In this document: positions 57,129-64,000 of the stretch, one piece after another
Layout of the letters: each line of letters opens with the position of its first letter
Numbering within the stretch: the stretch's first letter is position 1
Origin: SYFT01 sp964471115
GTDB taxonomy: Bacteria; Acidobacteriota; Vicinamibacteria; Vicinamibacterales; SCN-69-37
Length of the DNA: 64,000 bases
Direction of reading: 5' to 3'
Assembly (NCBI GenBank): GCA_964471115.1
Contig: CAYYFE010000008.1
Location: 1 to 64,000, forward strand
Position numbers and translations under genes: made by a program
The notes under the pieces: generated by a model
Databases searched by the model: none
The model's input: only the letters and a program-made list of their open reading frames with translations
What the model was told of the DNA's origin: nothing

Positions 57129-59771
57129 ATGCCCCCCCGCCTTGCCACCGCGCTGATTCGCCTGGCCCTCCGCCGCGAGCCGTGGGCTGACACCACGCTG
57201 GGCGATCTGCGGGAGGAATTCGCCGATCTCACCCGCCGACGCGGGCGATGGCCGGCCGCGCGCTGGTACTGGCGCGAAGCGCTCCGCCTCTGTCTGCCCA
57301 CGGGTTCGTCGCTGCCCGGCGAACCGCCTCGCCCAAAGGACTCGATCATGCGCACCCTGCTTCACGAAACCCGGCTGGCCGCGCGCGCCCTCGTGCGCCA
57401 GCCCACGGTCAGTCTCGCCATCGTCTTCACCCTGGCGATTGGCCTCGGCCTCAACGCCGCGACGTTCGGCATGGCCGACGCCCTGCTCCTGCGCCCGTTC
57501 ACCATTCCCACGGTGGATCGCCTCGTCGTGTTGTCGGAACTGTCGGCAAACGATCCGTACCTGCAGGAATCGGTCGCGCCCGGCAACTACCTCGACCTGC
57601 GGCAACACCTTGGCGGCGCCATCACGCGCATGGGCACCGTGGGCTGGGGCGACGTCAACATGTCGGGCGGCGATCAGCCGGAGCGCGTGGCGGGCTCCTT
57701 CGTGGGGACCGACTACTTCACCATGCTCGGGCAGGTGCCGGCCGATGGGCGCTTCTTCCTGTCCGGTGAGGACGCCGAGGCCGCGCCGCGCACGGTGGTC
57801 ATCAGCGACGCGTTATGGCATCGGCGCTTCGGCGCCGCGCCCGACATCATCGGCCGGACGATGCTGCTGGATGGCCAGCCGCACACGATTATCGGCCGCA
57901 CGTCGCCGGGTTTCGACTACCCGAACGGATCGGATCTCTGGATGCCCCAGGTGCTGGAGGCCGAAGACCGGGAGGCGCGCGCCGCGAAGTACCTCACCGT
58001 CATCGGTGAGCTCGCGCCCGGAGCCACGGTGGCTCAGGCACAGGCGGAAATGACGGCCGCGTACGAACGCCTCAAGCGCGAGTTTCCGGAGGCCAATCAG
58101 CGGTACACGTTGACCGTCAACCCGTTCGCGAAGGCCATGATCGACTTCGGATTGCCCACGGTCCTCGGGCTGTGGCAAGTGGCGGCGTTGTTGCTGATGC
58201 TCATCGCCGGCACAAACGTCGCCAATCTGTTCCTGGCCCGAGGCGCCGAACGTGAACGTGAAATCGCCGTCCGTCTGGCGATTGGCGCATCCCGCTGGCG
58301 GCTGATTCGCCAGCTGTTGGTCGAGAGCCTGCTGCTCGCGCTCGTGGCGGTGCCGCTGGCGCTCCTCGTCTCGGCCGCCGCGATCGCCATCATCCGCAAT
58401 CTGATGCCGGCCGAGCTGCTGCGCTTCATCCCTGGGTGGACGGCGATGGGCGTCAACCTGCGCGTGGCTGTCGCCACCGGCCTGTTTGCGACGGTCTGCG
58501 CGATTCTGTTCGGGCTGCTGCCGGCGCTTCGCGCGTCGAGACCCAACCTGACGGTGTCGCTCAAGGATGGCGGACGCTCCGGCGCGGGCGCCGTCGGTCG
58601 CAGCCGGCTGCGCCGGGGACTGGTGGTGGCGGAGATCACCCTCGCGCTGCCGCTGCTGATCTGTGCCGGACTGGCCGCCATCGGCGCGCAGCGCCTGGCA
58701 TCCGGCCCGCAGGGGTATGACCCGGAGGGTCTGTCCCGCGTCCGCATGAGCCTGCCGGTCGCCGCCTACGACGATGCTGCCGACCGGCGGACGGTGACGC
58801 AGCGGCTCCTCGACCGGGCGGCCGGCCTGCCGGCCATCACCGAAGTCGCCACGACCTCAGCCGCCCCCGCCACGCCGGGTGGTCAGCGACGTCAGGTCGT
58901 CGTGGATGGCCGCGCGCCGGATCCCGATGGCGTGGCCTGGATCAACTACCGCGCGGTCTCGGATCGCTTCCATCATGTCCTCCGGATTCCCCTGCGCGAA
59001 GGTCGCGCGTTCTCCCCGCAGGATCGTGACGGCACCGAACCGGTGGCCATCGTCAGCGAGTCGCTGGCGCGCTTGTACTGGCCGGACGGATCAGCCGTCG
59101 GCCGCCGCGTCAAGCTCAGCCCGACGGCGACGGAGTGGATCACGGTCGTCGGGGTGTCAGGCAACACCATTGACGATTGGTTCAGCGCGCGCAATGCGCC
59201 CACCATCTACGTCCCCGTCGACCAGTGGCCGAGCACCGAGATTCACCTGTTTGCGCGCGGCCGCGCGACCGACGCCGCGCACGTGGACGCCCTGCGCGCG
59301 GCCGTGCGGGACGTCGACCCGACATTGCCGGTCTTTGATGTAGGCACGATGCTCGAGGCGATTCACACCCGCACCACCGGGCTGCGCTTCATCGCGCAGT
59401 TCATGGCGGCCTTCGGGATGATCTCGCTCGTGCTGGCCAGCGCCGGCATCTACAGCGTCATGGCGCATTACGTCGCACAACGGCGCCACGAAATCGGCCT
59501 GCGCCTGGCGCTGGGCGCCACCGCTCAGGGCGTCCTTCGCCTCACGCTCGGACAAGGCCTGCGCATGGCCGCGCTGGGCATCGCGCTGGGCACGGCGGCG
59601 GGCCTCGCCCTGGCGCGCCTGATGGAAAGCGCGCTGTTTGGCGCCGTGGCCTTCGAGCCCATGCTGTTCGTCGCGGGCCCGGTCGTGTTGGCGCTCGTGG
59701 CCGCGCTGGCCACGCTGCTGCCGGCACAGGCGGCGATGCGGGTCGATCCGGCGCGGGTCCTGCGGGAGTGA
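57129..59771 (+). CDS. Orphan MacB/FtsX-type ABC permease with N-terminal ADOP prefix domain
   Basis: An 880-residue ADOP permease. Residues 1-70 (RLATALIRLALRREPWADTTLGDLREEFADL) form the prefix domain common in acidobacterial permeases. Then come HETRLAARALVRQPTVSLAIVFTLAIGLG and two periplasmic-core/FtsX units with helices LLLMLIAGTNVANLFLARGA and the C-terminal RRHEIGLRLALGATAQGV. ATG 57129 lies directly after a heptamer array with no visible ribosome-binding site, so expression may depend on read-through from padR 2. No ATPase partner. Confidence 0.9.
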   Translation: MPPRLATALIRLALRREPWADTTLGDLREEFADLTRRRGRWPAARWYWREALRLCLPTGSSLPGEPPRPKDSIMRTLLHETRLAARALVRQPTVSLAIVFTLAIGLGLNAATFGMADALLLRPFTIPTVDRLVVLSELSANDPYLQESVAPGNYLDLRQHLGGAITRMGTVGWGDVNMSGGDQPERVAGSFVGTDYFTMLGQVPADGRFFLSGEDAEAAPRTVVISDALWHRRFGAAPDIIGRTMLLDGQPHTIIGRTSPGFDYPNGSDLWMPQVLEAEDREARAAKYLTVIGELAPGATVAQAQAEMTAAYERLKREFPEANQRYTLTVNPFAKAMIDFGLPTVLGLWQVAALLLMLIAGTNVANLFLARGAEREREIAVRLAIGASRWRLIRQLLVESLLLALVAVPLALLVSAAAIAIIRNLMPAELLRFIPGWTAMGVNLRVAVATGLFATVCAILFGLLPALRASRPNLTVSLKDGGRSGAGAVGRSRLRRGLVVAEITLALPLLICAGLAAIGAQRLASGPQGYDPEGLSRVRMSLPVAAYDDAADRRTVTQRLLDRAAGLPAITEVATTSAAPATPGGQRRQVVVDGRAPDPDGVAWINYRAVSDRFHHVLRIPLREGRAFSPQDRDGTEPVAIVSESLARLYWPDGSAVGRRVKLSPTATEWITVVGVSGNTIDDWFSARNAPTIYVPVDQWPSTEIHLFARGRATDAAHVDALRAAVRDVDPTLPVFDVGTMLEAIHTRTTGLRFIAQFMAAFGMISLVLASAGIYSVMAHYVAQRRHEIGLRLALGATAQGVLRLTLGQGLRMAALGIALGTAAGLALARLMESALFGAVAFEPMLFVAGPVVLALVAALATLLPAQAAMRVDPARVLRE

Positions 59772-59784
59772 TGTAACCGCGTCG

Positions 59785-59812
59785 CCCCCACACCGGTCTT
59801 ACGGTGCGGGGG
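59785..59812. terminator. Hairpin after the permease
   Basis: CCCCCACACCG and CGGTGCGGGGG pair (one A-C mismatch) around GTCTTA. It lies 13 bases after the permease stop and 5 before the next gene's start, with no T-run, so it may be a weak terminator or a translation-control hairpin. Confidence 0.45.
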
Positions 59813-59817
59813 TCCAC

Positions 59818-60789
59818 ATGAAGCGCCTGTTCAGCCGCCTCGTGGCACTCGTGTCGCTGACACTGGCCGTCGCGTGCAGCGAAGGCCCGACGTCGCCGGG
59901 CACCAGCCACACCGCAACCGGCTCATCCAGTCCGGTGTACGTCGTGCTCTTCACGCATATCGAGGACAACACCCCGGTGGGCAGCCTTGGGTCGTCCGAA
60001 TCGCGTGTGTCCTATCTGAACTGGCGGAGCGACATCATCGCGATGGCGGAGCTCGCCCGGCAGCAGGGTGTGCCGTGGAGCTTCCAGCCCGACTGGAAGT
60101 TCCTCGAGGCGGCGCGCCTGTTCGAGGACAGCGCCACGATGGCCTCCACCGGCGGCGTCAACGTCCTGCGGTACCTGCGCGACACGCTGGGGGTGACGAT
60201 CGATCCCCACTCCCACGAGATGTCCGGCTACAACTACACCGACGTGGCGTACCTGCTGGATCGGCTCGGCGTGGGCGGCAGCACGGTGATCGGCGGCCAC
60301 GTGTGGGATCCGTCCCTCCCCGAGTTTGCCGAGTGGGACCGCTATCGCACCTCCGTGCGCGGCGAGCGGTACCCGCAGGCCCTGTGGCGCGGGGACATCC
60401 TCATGGGCGCCGGCACGCCCGGTCACCGCAACGATCCGGTCGTGTCGGGGGTGTGGCGTCCGCGGGACCGCCACAACTACTTCACCGACGATCCGACGGG
60501 CAACATGTACGCGATTGGCGGCTGGAGCCAGGCCGTGAGCGCCGCGGACAGCCTCTACGAGCTGGGCCGGACGGGCGCCGTGCCGTCAGGCTGCATGCTG
60601 ACACTCACCCACCACATCAGACCGGCCGACATCGCCACCGCGTCGGCGCTGGCGGCGGTCGACAGGGACGTACTGACACCGGCCCTGTCGCTGCGTGCGC
60701 AGGGCAAGGTGGTGCTGACGGACTTCACGTCGCTGGTCAACACCTGGCGCAGCGAGTACGGATCGAAGGGGTGCGCCCACCGGCAGTAG
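59818..60789 (+). CDS. Lipoprotein, possible polysaccharide-deacetylase-like fold
   Basis: A 323-residue lipoprotein (signal MKRLFSRLVALVSLTLAVAC with lipobox). The mature protein has VYVVLFTHIEDN at the start, TIDPHSHEMSGYNYTDVAYLL in the middle and LTLTHHIRP near the end. His-rich positions and the alpha/beta pattern resemble NodB-type deacetylases, but the canonical metal triad is not certain, so the name is tentative. It follows the ADOP permease; co-transcription is possible. Confidence 0.55.
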   Translation: MKRLFSRLVALVSLTLAVACSEGPTSPGTSHTATGSSSPVYVVLFTHIEDNTPVGSLGSSESRVSYLNWRSDIIAMAELARQQGVPWSFQPDWKFLEAARLFEDSATMASTGGVNVLRYLRDTLGVTIDPHSHEMSGYNYTDVAYLLDRLGVGGSTVIGGHVWDPSLPEFAEWDRYRTSVRGERYPQALWRGDILMGAGTPGHRNDPVVSGVWRPRDRHNYFTDDPTGNMYAIGGWSQAVSAADSLYELGRTGAVPSGCMLTLTHHIRPADIATASALAAVDRDVLTPALSLRAQGKVVLTDFTSLVNTWRSEYGSKGCAHRQ

Positions 60790-60790
60790 C

Positions 60791-61324
60791 TCAGCGGCAG
60801 CGCGAACCCACCGTGCAGGTCAGCGTGCGGCGGTCGTTGCCCGTGCCCACCACGATCGTCAGGCGATCGCCGTTGCGCGTCACCGCCGAGACCCGGCCGT
60901 CTGCGACGGCCAGCACCTCGATCGCCCGCGTGACCACGATCGAGTCGATGCGTTTGTCGGGATACACGGTCTCCACGGCGAGGTAGTCGCCCACCGGACG
61001 CAGGGCCTCGAGCCGGCCGAGGCCGGCGGCCTCAATCCAGCCCCACTGCCAGGAGATGTCGCCCGGCATGCGCCAGCCGGCGAGGATGTCGCCGTCCGGA
61101 TCGTTGGCAAATCGCACCGAGACACCGACCCCTTCGCGATCGCCGATGTGCAAGGCGTACGTCGTGATGCGTTCGCCCAGCAGGTCGTCGGGCATGCCTT
61201 CGGGGTTGGTGCCCACCGCGTCGACCATGTCGCCCAGCGACAGCGGCCGGTACCAGCGCTCCTGCTGCGCCGTCAGCGGTACCGCCACGGCCAACGCGAG
61301 CGCGATCACCAAGCCGCGGCCCAC
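60791..61324 (-). CDS. Hypothetical exported protein, about 177 residues
   Basis: Not recognised. Signal-like start VGRGLVIALALAVAVPLTAQ, then a beta-rich domain (RWYRPLSLGDMVDAVGTNPEGMPDDLL; WRMPGDISWQWGWIEAAG) ending in a Cys pair (LTCTVGSRCR). The start is uncertain: GTG 61324 is used, but it lies in a REP-like hairpin, and GTG 61309 or TTG 61312 would also keep the signal. ATG 61426 is unlikely, since it lies in the divergent dipeptidase gene. Confidence 0.55.
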   Translation of the reverse strand: MGRGLVIALALAVAVPLTAQQERWYRPLSLGDMVDAVGTNPEGMPDDLLGERITTYALHIGDREGVGVSVRFANDPDGDILAGWRMPGDISWQWGWIEAAGLGRLEALRPVGDYLAVETVYPDKRIDSIVVTRAIEVLAVADGRVSAVTRNGDRLTIVVGTGNDRRTLTCTVGSRCR

Positions 61325-61342
61325 AGAACGGGCCGCGCTACG
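61316..61342. repeat. GTAG-type REP-like element (minus orientation)
   Basis: GCGGCCC and GGGCCGC pair (61316-61322, 61330-61336) around ACAGAAC, followed by CTACG. The element overlaps the likely 5' end of the hypothetical gene at 60791-61324. Confidence 0.6.
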
Positions 61343-61345
61343 AGG

Positions 61346-61384
61346 CAGCACCCCAGCACCCCAGCACCTCAGCACCCCAGCACT
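61346..61384. repeat. Octamer array (AGCACCCC)x4.6
   Basis: Four and a half copies of AGCACCCC, one with a T, end exactly at the -10 box of the dipeptidase gene and occupy the place of its -35 region. Confidence 0.85.
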
Positions 61385-61389
61385 ATACT
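61384..61389 (+). promoter_or_regulatory. Candidate -10 box for leaderless dipeptidase transcript
   Basis: TATACT lies 6 bases before ATG 61396, so transcription should begin at the start codon itself. The upstream -35 position is taken by the octamer array. Confidence 0.5.
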
Positions 61390-61395
61390 TGTGCC

Positions 61396-62523
61396 ATGCG
61401 CTCCACGTGGTTGATTTGTGCGGCATTGACTGTGGCAACCGTGGCGGCTCAACCTCCGGATCCCATGGTCGAACGCGCGAGACGGCTTCTACGAGAGGTG
61501 CCCGTATTTGACGGGCACAACGATTACCCCTGGCAGATTCGCGAACTCGCCAAGGGCGATCTGATGCAGTTTCCACTGACCGAGCCGCAGCCGAAGCTGC
61601 ACACCGACTTTGCGCGGCTGGCGCGCGGCGGCGTCGGCGCGCAGTTCTGGTCGGTCTACGTGCCGTCCACGATGCAAGGGCAGACCGCGGTCACCGCCAC
61701 GCTCGAACAAATCGACGTCGTGCACCGGATGATCGCCGCCTGGCCGCAGCGGCTCGAGCTGGCGCTGACGGCCGACGATGTGGTGCGGATTCAGAAGGCG
61801 GGCAAGATCGCGTCGCTCATCGGCATCGAGGGCGGGCATTCCATCGACCTGTCACTCGGCACGCTGCGCATGATGTACCGCCTCGGCGCGCGCTACATGA
61901 CGCTGACGCACAGTCTCAATACGCCGTGGGCCGACTCGGCGACGGACCAGCCGGAGCACGGCGGGCTGTCGGGGTTCGGCGAAGCGGTGGTTCGCGAAAT
62001 GAACCGGCTCGGCATGCTCGTGGACCTGAGCCACGTCTCGCCAGAGACGATGGCGGACGCGTTGCGGGTGTCGACGGCGCCGGTCATCTTTTCGCACTCG
62101 TCGGCGAAGGCCATTGCGAACGTGCCCCGCAACGTCCCCGATGACATCCTCGCGCAGATGAAGACCAATGGCGGGGTCGTCATGGTCACGTTCGTGCCGG
62201 GGTTCATCTCGCAGGACGTGGCCGACTTCAACGCGCTGCCGGCCGAGCAGCGCGCCGGCAAGGAGCCGCCGCGCGCCACGCTGATTCAGGTGGCCGATCA
62301 CATCGACCACATCCGGCAGGTGGCGGGCATCGATCACATCGGCCTGGGCGGCGACTTCGACGGCATCACCCAGGTGGTGATGGGCCTCGAAGACGTGTCG
62401 ACCTATCCCGACCTGATTGCCGAACTGCTGCGGCGCGGCTACTCGGACGACGACATCCGGAAGATCGCCGGCCGCAACATCCTGCGGGTGCTGCGCGCGG
62501 CGGAGGGCATCGCGCGCAAGTAG
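61396..62523 (+). CDS. Membrane dipeptidase (peptidase M19, renal dipeptidase family)
   Basis: A 375-residue zinc dipeptidase with signal peptide MRSTWLICAALTVATVAAQ. Metal ligands H41 and D43 (GHNDYPW), E145 (IEGGHS), H213 (DLSHVS) and H234 (FSHSS), and the catalytic region GLGGDFDG are present. It would cleave dipeptides, including D-amino-acid ones, in the periplasm. The start is MRSTW, with no ribosome-binding site, consistent with a leaderless message. Convergent with the TonB-dependent receptor. Confidence 0.94.
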   Translation: MRSTWLICAALTVATVAAQPPDPMVERARRLLREVPVFDGHNDYPWQIRELAKGDLMQFPLTEPQPKLHTDFARLARGGVGAQFWSVYVPSTMQGQTAVTATLEQIDVVHRMIAAWPQRLELALTADDVVRIQKAGKIASLIGIEGGHSIDLSLGTLRMMYRLGARYMTLTHSLNTPWADSATDQPEHGGLSGFGEAVVREMNRLGMLVDLSHVSPETMADALRVSTAPVIFSHSSAKAIANVPRNVPDDILAQMKTNGGVVMVTFVPGFISQDVADFNALPAEQRAGKEPPRATLIQVADHIDHIRQVAGIDHIGLGGDFDGITQVVMGLEDVSTYPDLIAELLRRGYSDDDIRKIAGRNILRVLRAAEGIARK

Positions 62524-62601
62524 TTCAGCTCACCATGAAGCACATGAAGGGCCATGGAGGGTGCAGGTCTGTGGGTTGGGCGCCCGGCAACGCCGGGCGT
62601 C

Positions 62602-62680
62602 GCGGGTGAAGAACACACCGGAAGCAAGAGACCCTGTGGCGCCAGTGCCGTCTCTTGCTCCCGGTGTGTTCTTCGCCCGC
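62602..62680. repeat. 79-base near-perfect hairpin between convergent genes
   Basis: Arms 62602-62632 and 62650-62680 pair over 31 bases, with two mismatches that become G-U pairs in RNA; the loop contains TGGCGCCA, itself a palindrome. A small stem CGCCCGGC/GCCGGGCG lies just upstream at 62581-62599. The 236-base gap holds no gene. It may terminate both convergent genes, or be a mobile palindrome like elements A and B. Confidence 0.75.
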
Positions 62681-62759
62681 GCGTGCCGCCTTCAGCGGCA
62701 CCCAACCCTCAGGCATTCCTCCATGGAACTCCATGCCCTCCATGGTGGTCAGCTCTTGA

Positions 62760-64000
62760 TCAGAAGAACTTGACGCTGTAGGTCACCTTCACGCCGCGGC
62801 CCATCTCGGTCGCCAGGTCCTTGATGAACGACGTGTGCAGCCGCCAGGTCTCGTTCGTCAGGTTGTAGGCCTTGAGCGCCACGGTGTGCGTCGCGTGGCC
62901 GCGCGCGATCAGGTACGACGCGTTGAGGTTCACCACCGTCGATCCGCTGGTCGTCGTCTCGTCACGGAACACGCGGTTCTGCGCGGCGTTGAAGACCAGT
63001 TCGGGACCGAACTTGAAGTGCCCCACCGGCACGTCGAACTCCAGGCGGGCGGAGAACGGCGGAATGCGCGGCAGCGCCTCGTCGGTGTCGGTCAACGACG
63101 CCCGCACGTAGCTGGCGCCGGCATGCAGGTGCAGGCGCGGGTGCAGGTCGAAGCTGCCTGACGCCTCGACGCCGATGAAGCGCGCATCGCCCTGGACGAA
63201 CTCCGCCTCGCGCAGCCCGTCGATTTCCTCGTCGTGCAGGTCGAGGAACACGAAGTTGCTGATGTTGTAGGCGAACAGGTTCACCTCGCCCTGCGCCTTC
63301 GCGGCGCGGCTGCGCAGGCTGACGTCGAGGCCGAGCGTGCGCTCGACCTTCAGATCGGGATTGCCAATCTCGAACGCCAGATTGCCGACGTGGGGCCCGA
63401 AGTTGTAGAGCTCTTCGAGCGCCGGCGCGCGCGAGGCGCCGCTCAGATTGACCACGAAGGCGCCATTGGCGCCGATGTTGGTGTGCAGGCCAAACGAGCC
63501 TGAGAGCGCCGTGAAGGACCGGTCGCGAACGGCGGGCGCCTCATGGTCGTCCTCGCCCTCGCCGTGGTCCTCATCCTCCGCTTCCGGACGCGCCGACACG
63601 TCGTACCGCGTGTGTTCGACCCGTCCGCCGAACTGCAGGCGGAACTTGTCGAACCCCATCTCCTCATAGACGAAACCCGCCAGCGTGTGCTGCAGCGTCG
63701 GCGGCGCCAGCGCCTCGCCGCCCACGGCTTCGAAATCGCGGCGGAACCACTCGGCGCCCATGCGGCCCGTCAGCCGGCCGCGGCGCTTCTGCTCGAGTTC
63801 GGCGCGCAGGGTGGCGGTCTTGTTGGAGAACTGTGTGCCGATCGACTCGATGCCTTCCTCGATCTCGAGTTCGTCGTGCGCGTAGTCGGTGTACGCAAAC
63901 GTCAGCTTCGCGGTGTCAAGGAACGCCGACGACAGGTTCCGCAGGCCGATGTCCGCCCGGAAGTCCTTCCGCACCGATGTGATGTCGACCTGCGCCTCAT
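62760..64000 (-). CDS. TonB-dependent outer-membrane receptor (N-terminus cut by window edge)
   Basis: About 413 C-terminal residues of a 22-strand beta-barrel receptor; the frame is still open at base 64000. Barrel strands such as TAKLTFAYTDYAHDELEI and FGLHTNIGANGAFVVNLSGASRAPALEELYN are typical, and it ends VKVTYSVKFF, the usual aromatic C-terminus. An extracellular loop, EAEDEDHGEGEDDHEAP, is rich in Asp, Glu and His, as in zinc-binding ZnuD-type receptors, so metal uptake is possible. The plug domain and TonB box are outside the window. Confidence 0.9.
   Translation of the reverse strand, partial: EAQVDITSVRKDFRADIGLRNLSSAFLDTAKLTFAYTDYAHDELEIEEGIESIGTQFSNKTATLRAELEQKRRGRLTGRMGAEWFRRDFEAVGGEALAPPTLQHTLAGFVYEEMGFDKFRLQFGGRVEHTRYDVSARPEAEDEDHGEGEDDHEAPAVRDRSFTALSGSFGLHTNIGANGAFVVNLSGASRAPALEELYNFGPHVGNLAFEIGNPDLKVERTLGLDVSLRSRAAKAQGEVNLFAYNISNFVFLDLHDEEIDGLREAEFVQGDARFIGVEASGSFDLHPRLHLHAGASYVRASLTDTDEALPRIPPFSARLEFDVPVGHFKFGPELVFNAAQNRVFRDETTTSGSTVVNLNASYLIARGHATHTVALKAYNLTNETWRLHTSFIKDLATEMGRGVKVTYSVKFF

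Noticed and set aside
61325..61426. Longer N-terminus for the hypothetical gene at 60791-61324
   Set aside because: It would begin within the divergent dipeptidase gene and read through an octamer array and REP hairpin.

Overview
The window is a GC-rich (about two thirds G+C), densely packed bacterial chromosome segment. Three large MacB/FtsX-type permeases without their own ATPase gene, two of them next to small PadR regulators, together with abundant secreted peptidases and a SIMPL protein, suggest Acidobacteriota, probably a Vicinamibacteria-like lineage. This is inferred from gene content; no rRNA is present. The sequence is a draft: a run of 100 N at 29799-29898 is flanked by an exact 55-base repeat, which looks like an unmerged assembly overlap.

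Layout. 1-1.6 kb: suf Fe-S operon (rrf2-sufA-sufB, sufB cut by the window edge). 1.6-10.6 kb: leftward run with an S1-domain protein, MoeB-rhodanese, a YgaP-like membrane protein, a universal stress protein and a tripartite RND efflux pump. 10.7-16 kb: ECF sigma/anti-sigma pair, DUF1624 membrane protein, rmuC, SIMPL protein, homoserine dehydrogenase. 16-21.6 kb: CoA-transferase, then an iron locus (DtxR regulator, membrane-anchored DtxR-FeoA fusion, FeoB split into G-domain and permease). 21.6-28.4 kb: queD/queC, DUF4097 lipoprotein, nagA, fabI, zinc-ribbon protein, S41 protease. 28.4-42.8 kb: beta-propeller protein, MFS transporter, hydantoinase/oxoprolinase A and B, orphan permease, DGQHR-domain protein, large M14 peptidase. 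43.4-47.5 kb: a lower-GC island with a metallophosphoesterase and a 1079-residue membrane-tethered NACHT-pentapeptide-methyltransferase fusion, inserted beside a decayed copy of the neighbouring secreted-protein gene. 47.6-52.9 kb: four translationally coupled genes (membrane acyltransferase-like protein plus three related secreted proteins). 53-64 kb: OsmC, two divergent padR-permease pairs, a lipoprotein, an M19 dipeptidase and a truncated TonB-dependent receptor.

The most unusual feature is the amount of small repetitive DNA. Two families of long near-perfect palindromes each occur twice. One copy of each sits in frame inside an enzyme gene (homoserine dehydrogenase, NagA). Another copy supplies both the stop codon of one gene and the start codon of the next. 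Around these lie GTAG-flanked REP-like hairpins, a dispersed heptamer repeat (GTGCGRA)n, and other 8-10 base tandem arrays. Many arrays lie at gene junctions, and some run into reading frames. The NACHT-methyltransferase island is the best candidate for an undescribed defence or signalling system.
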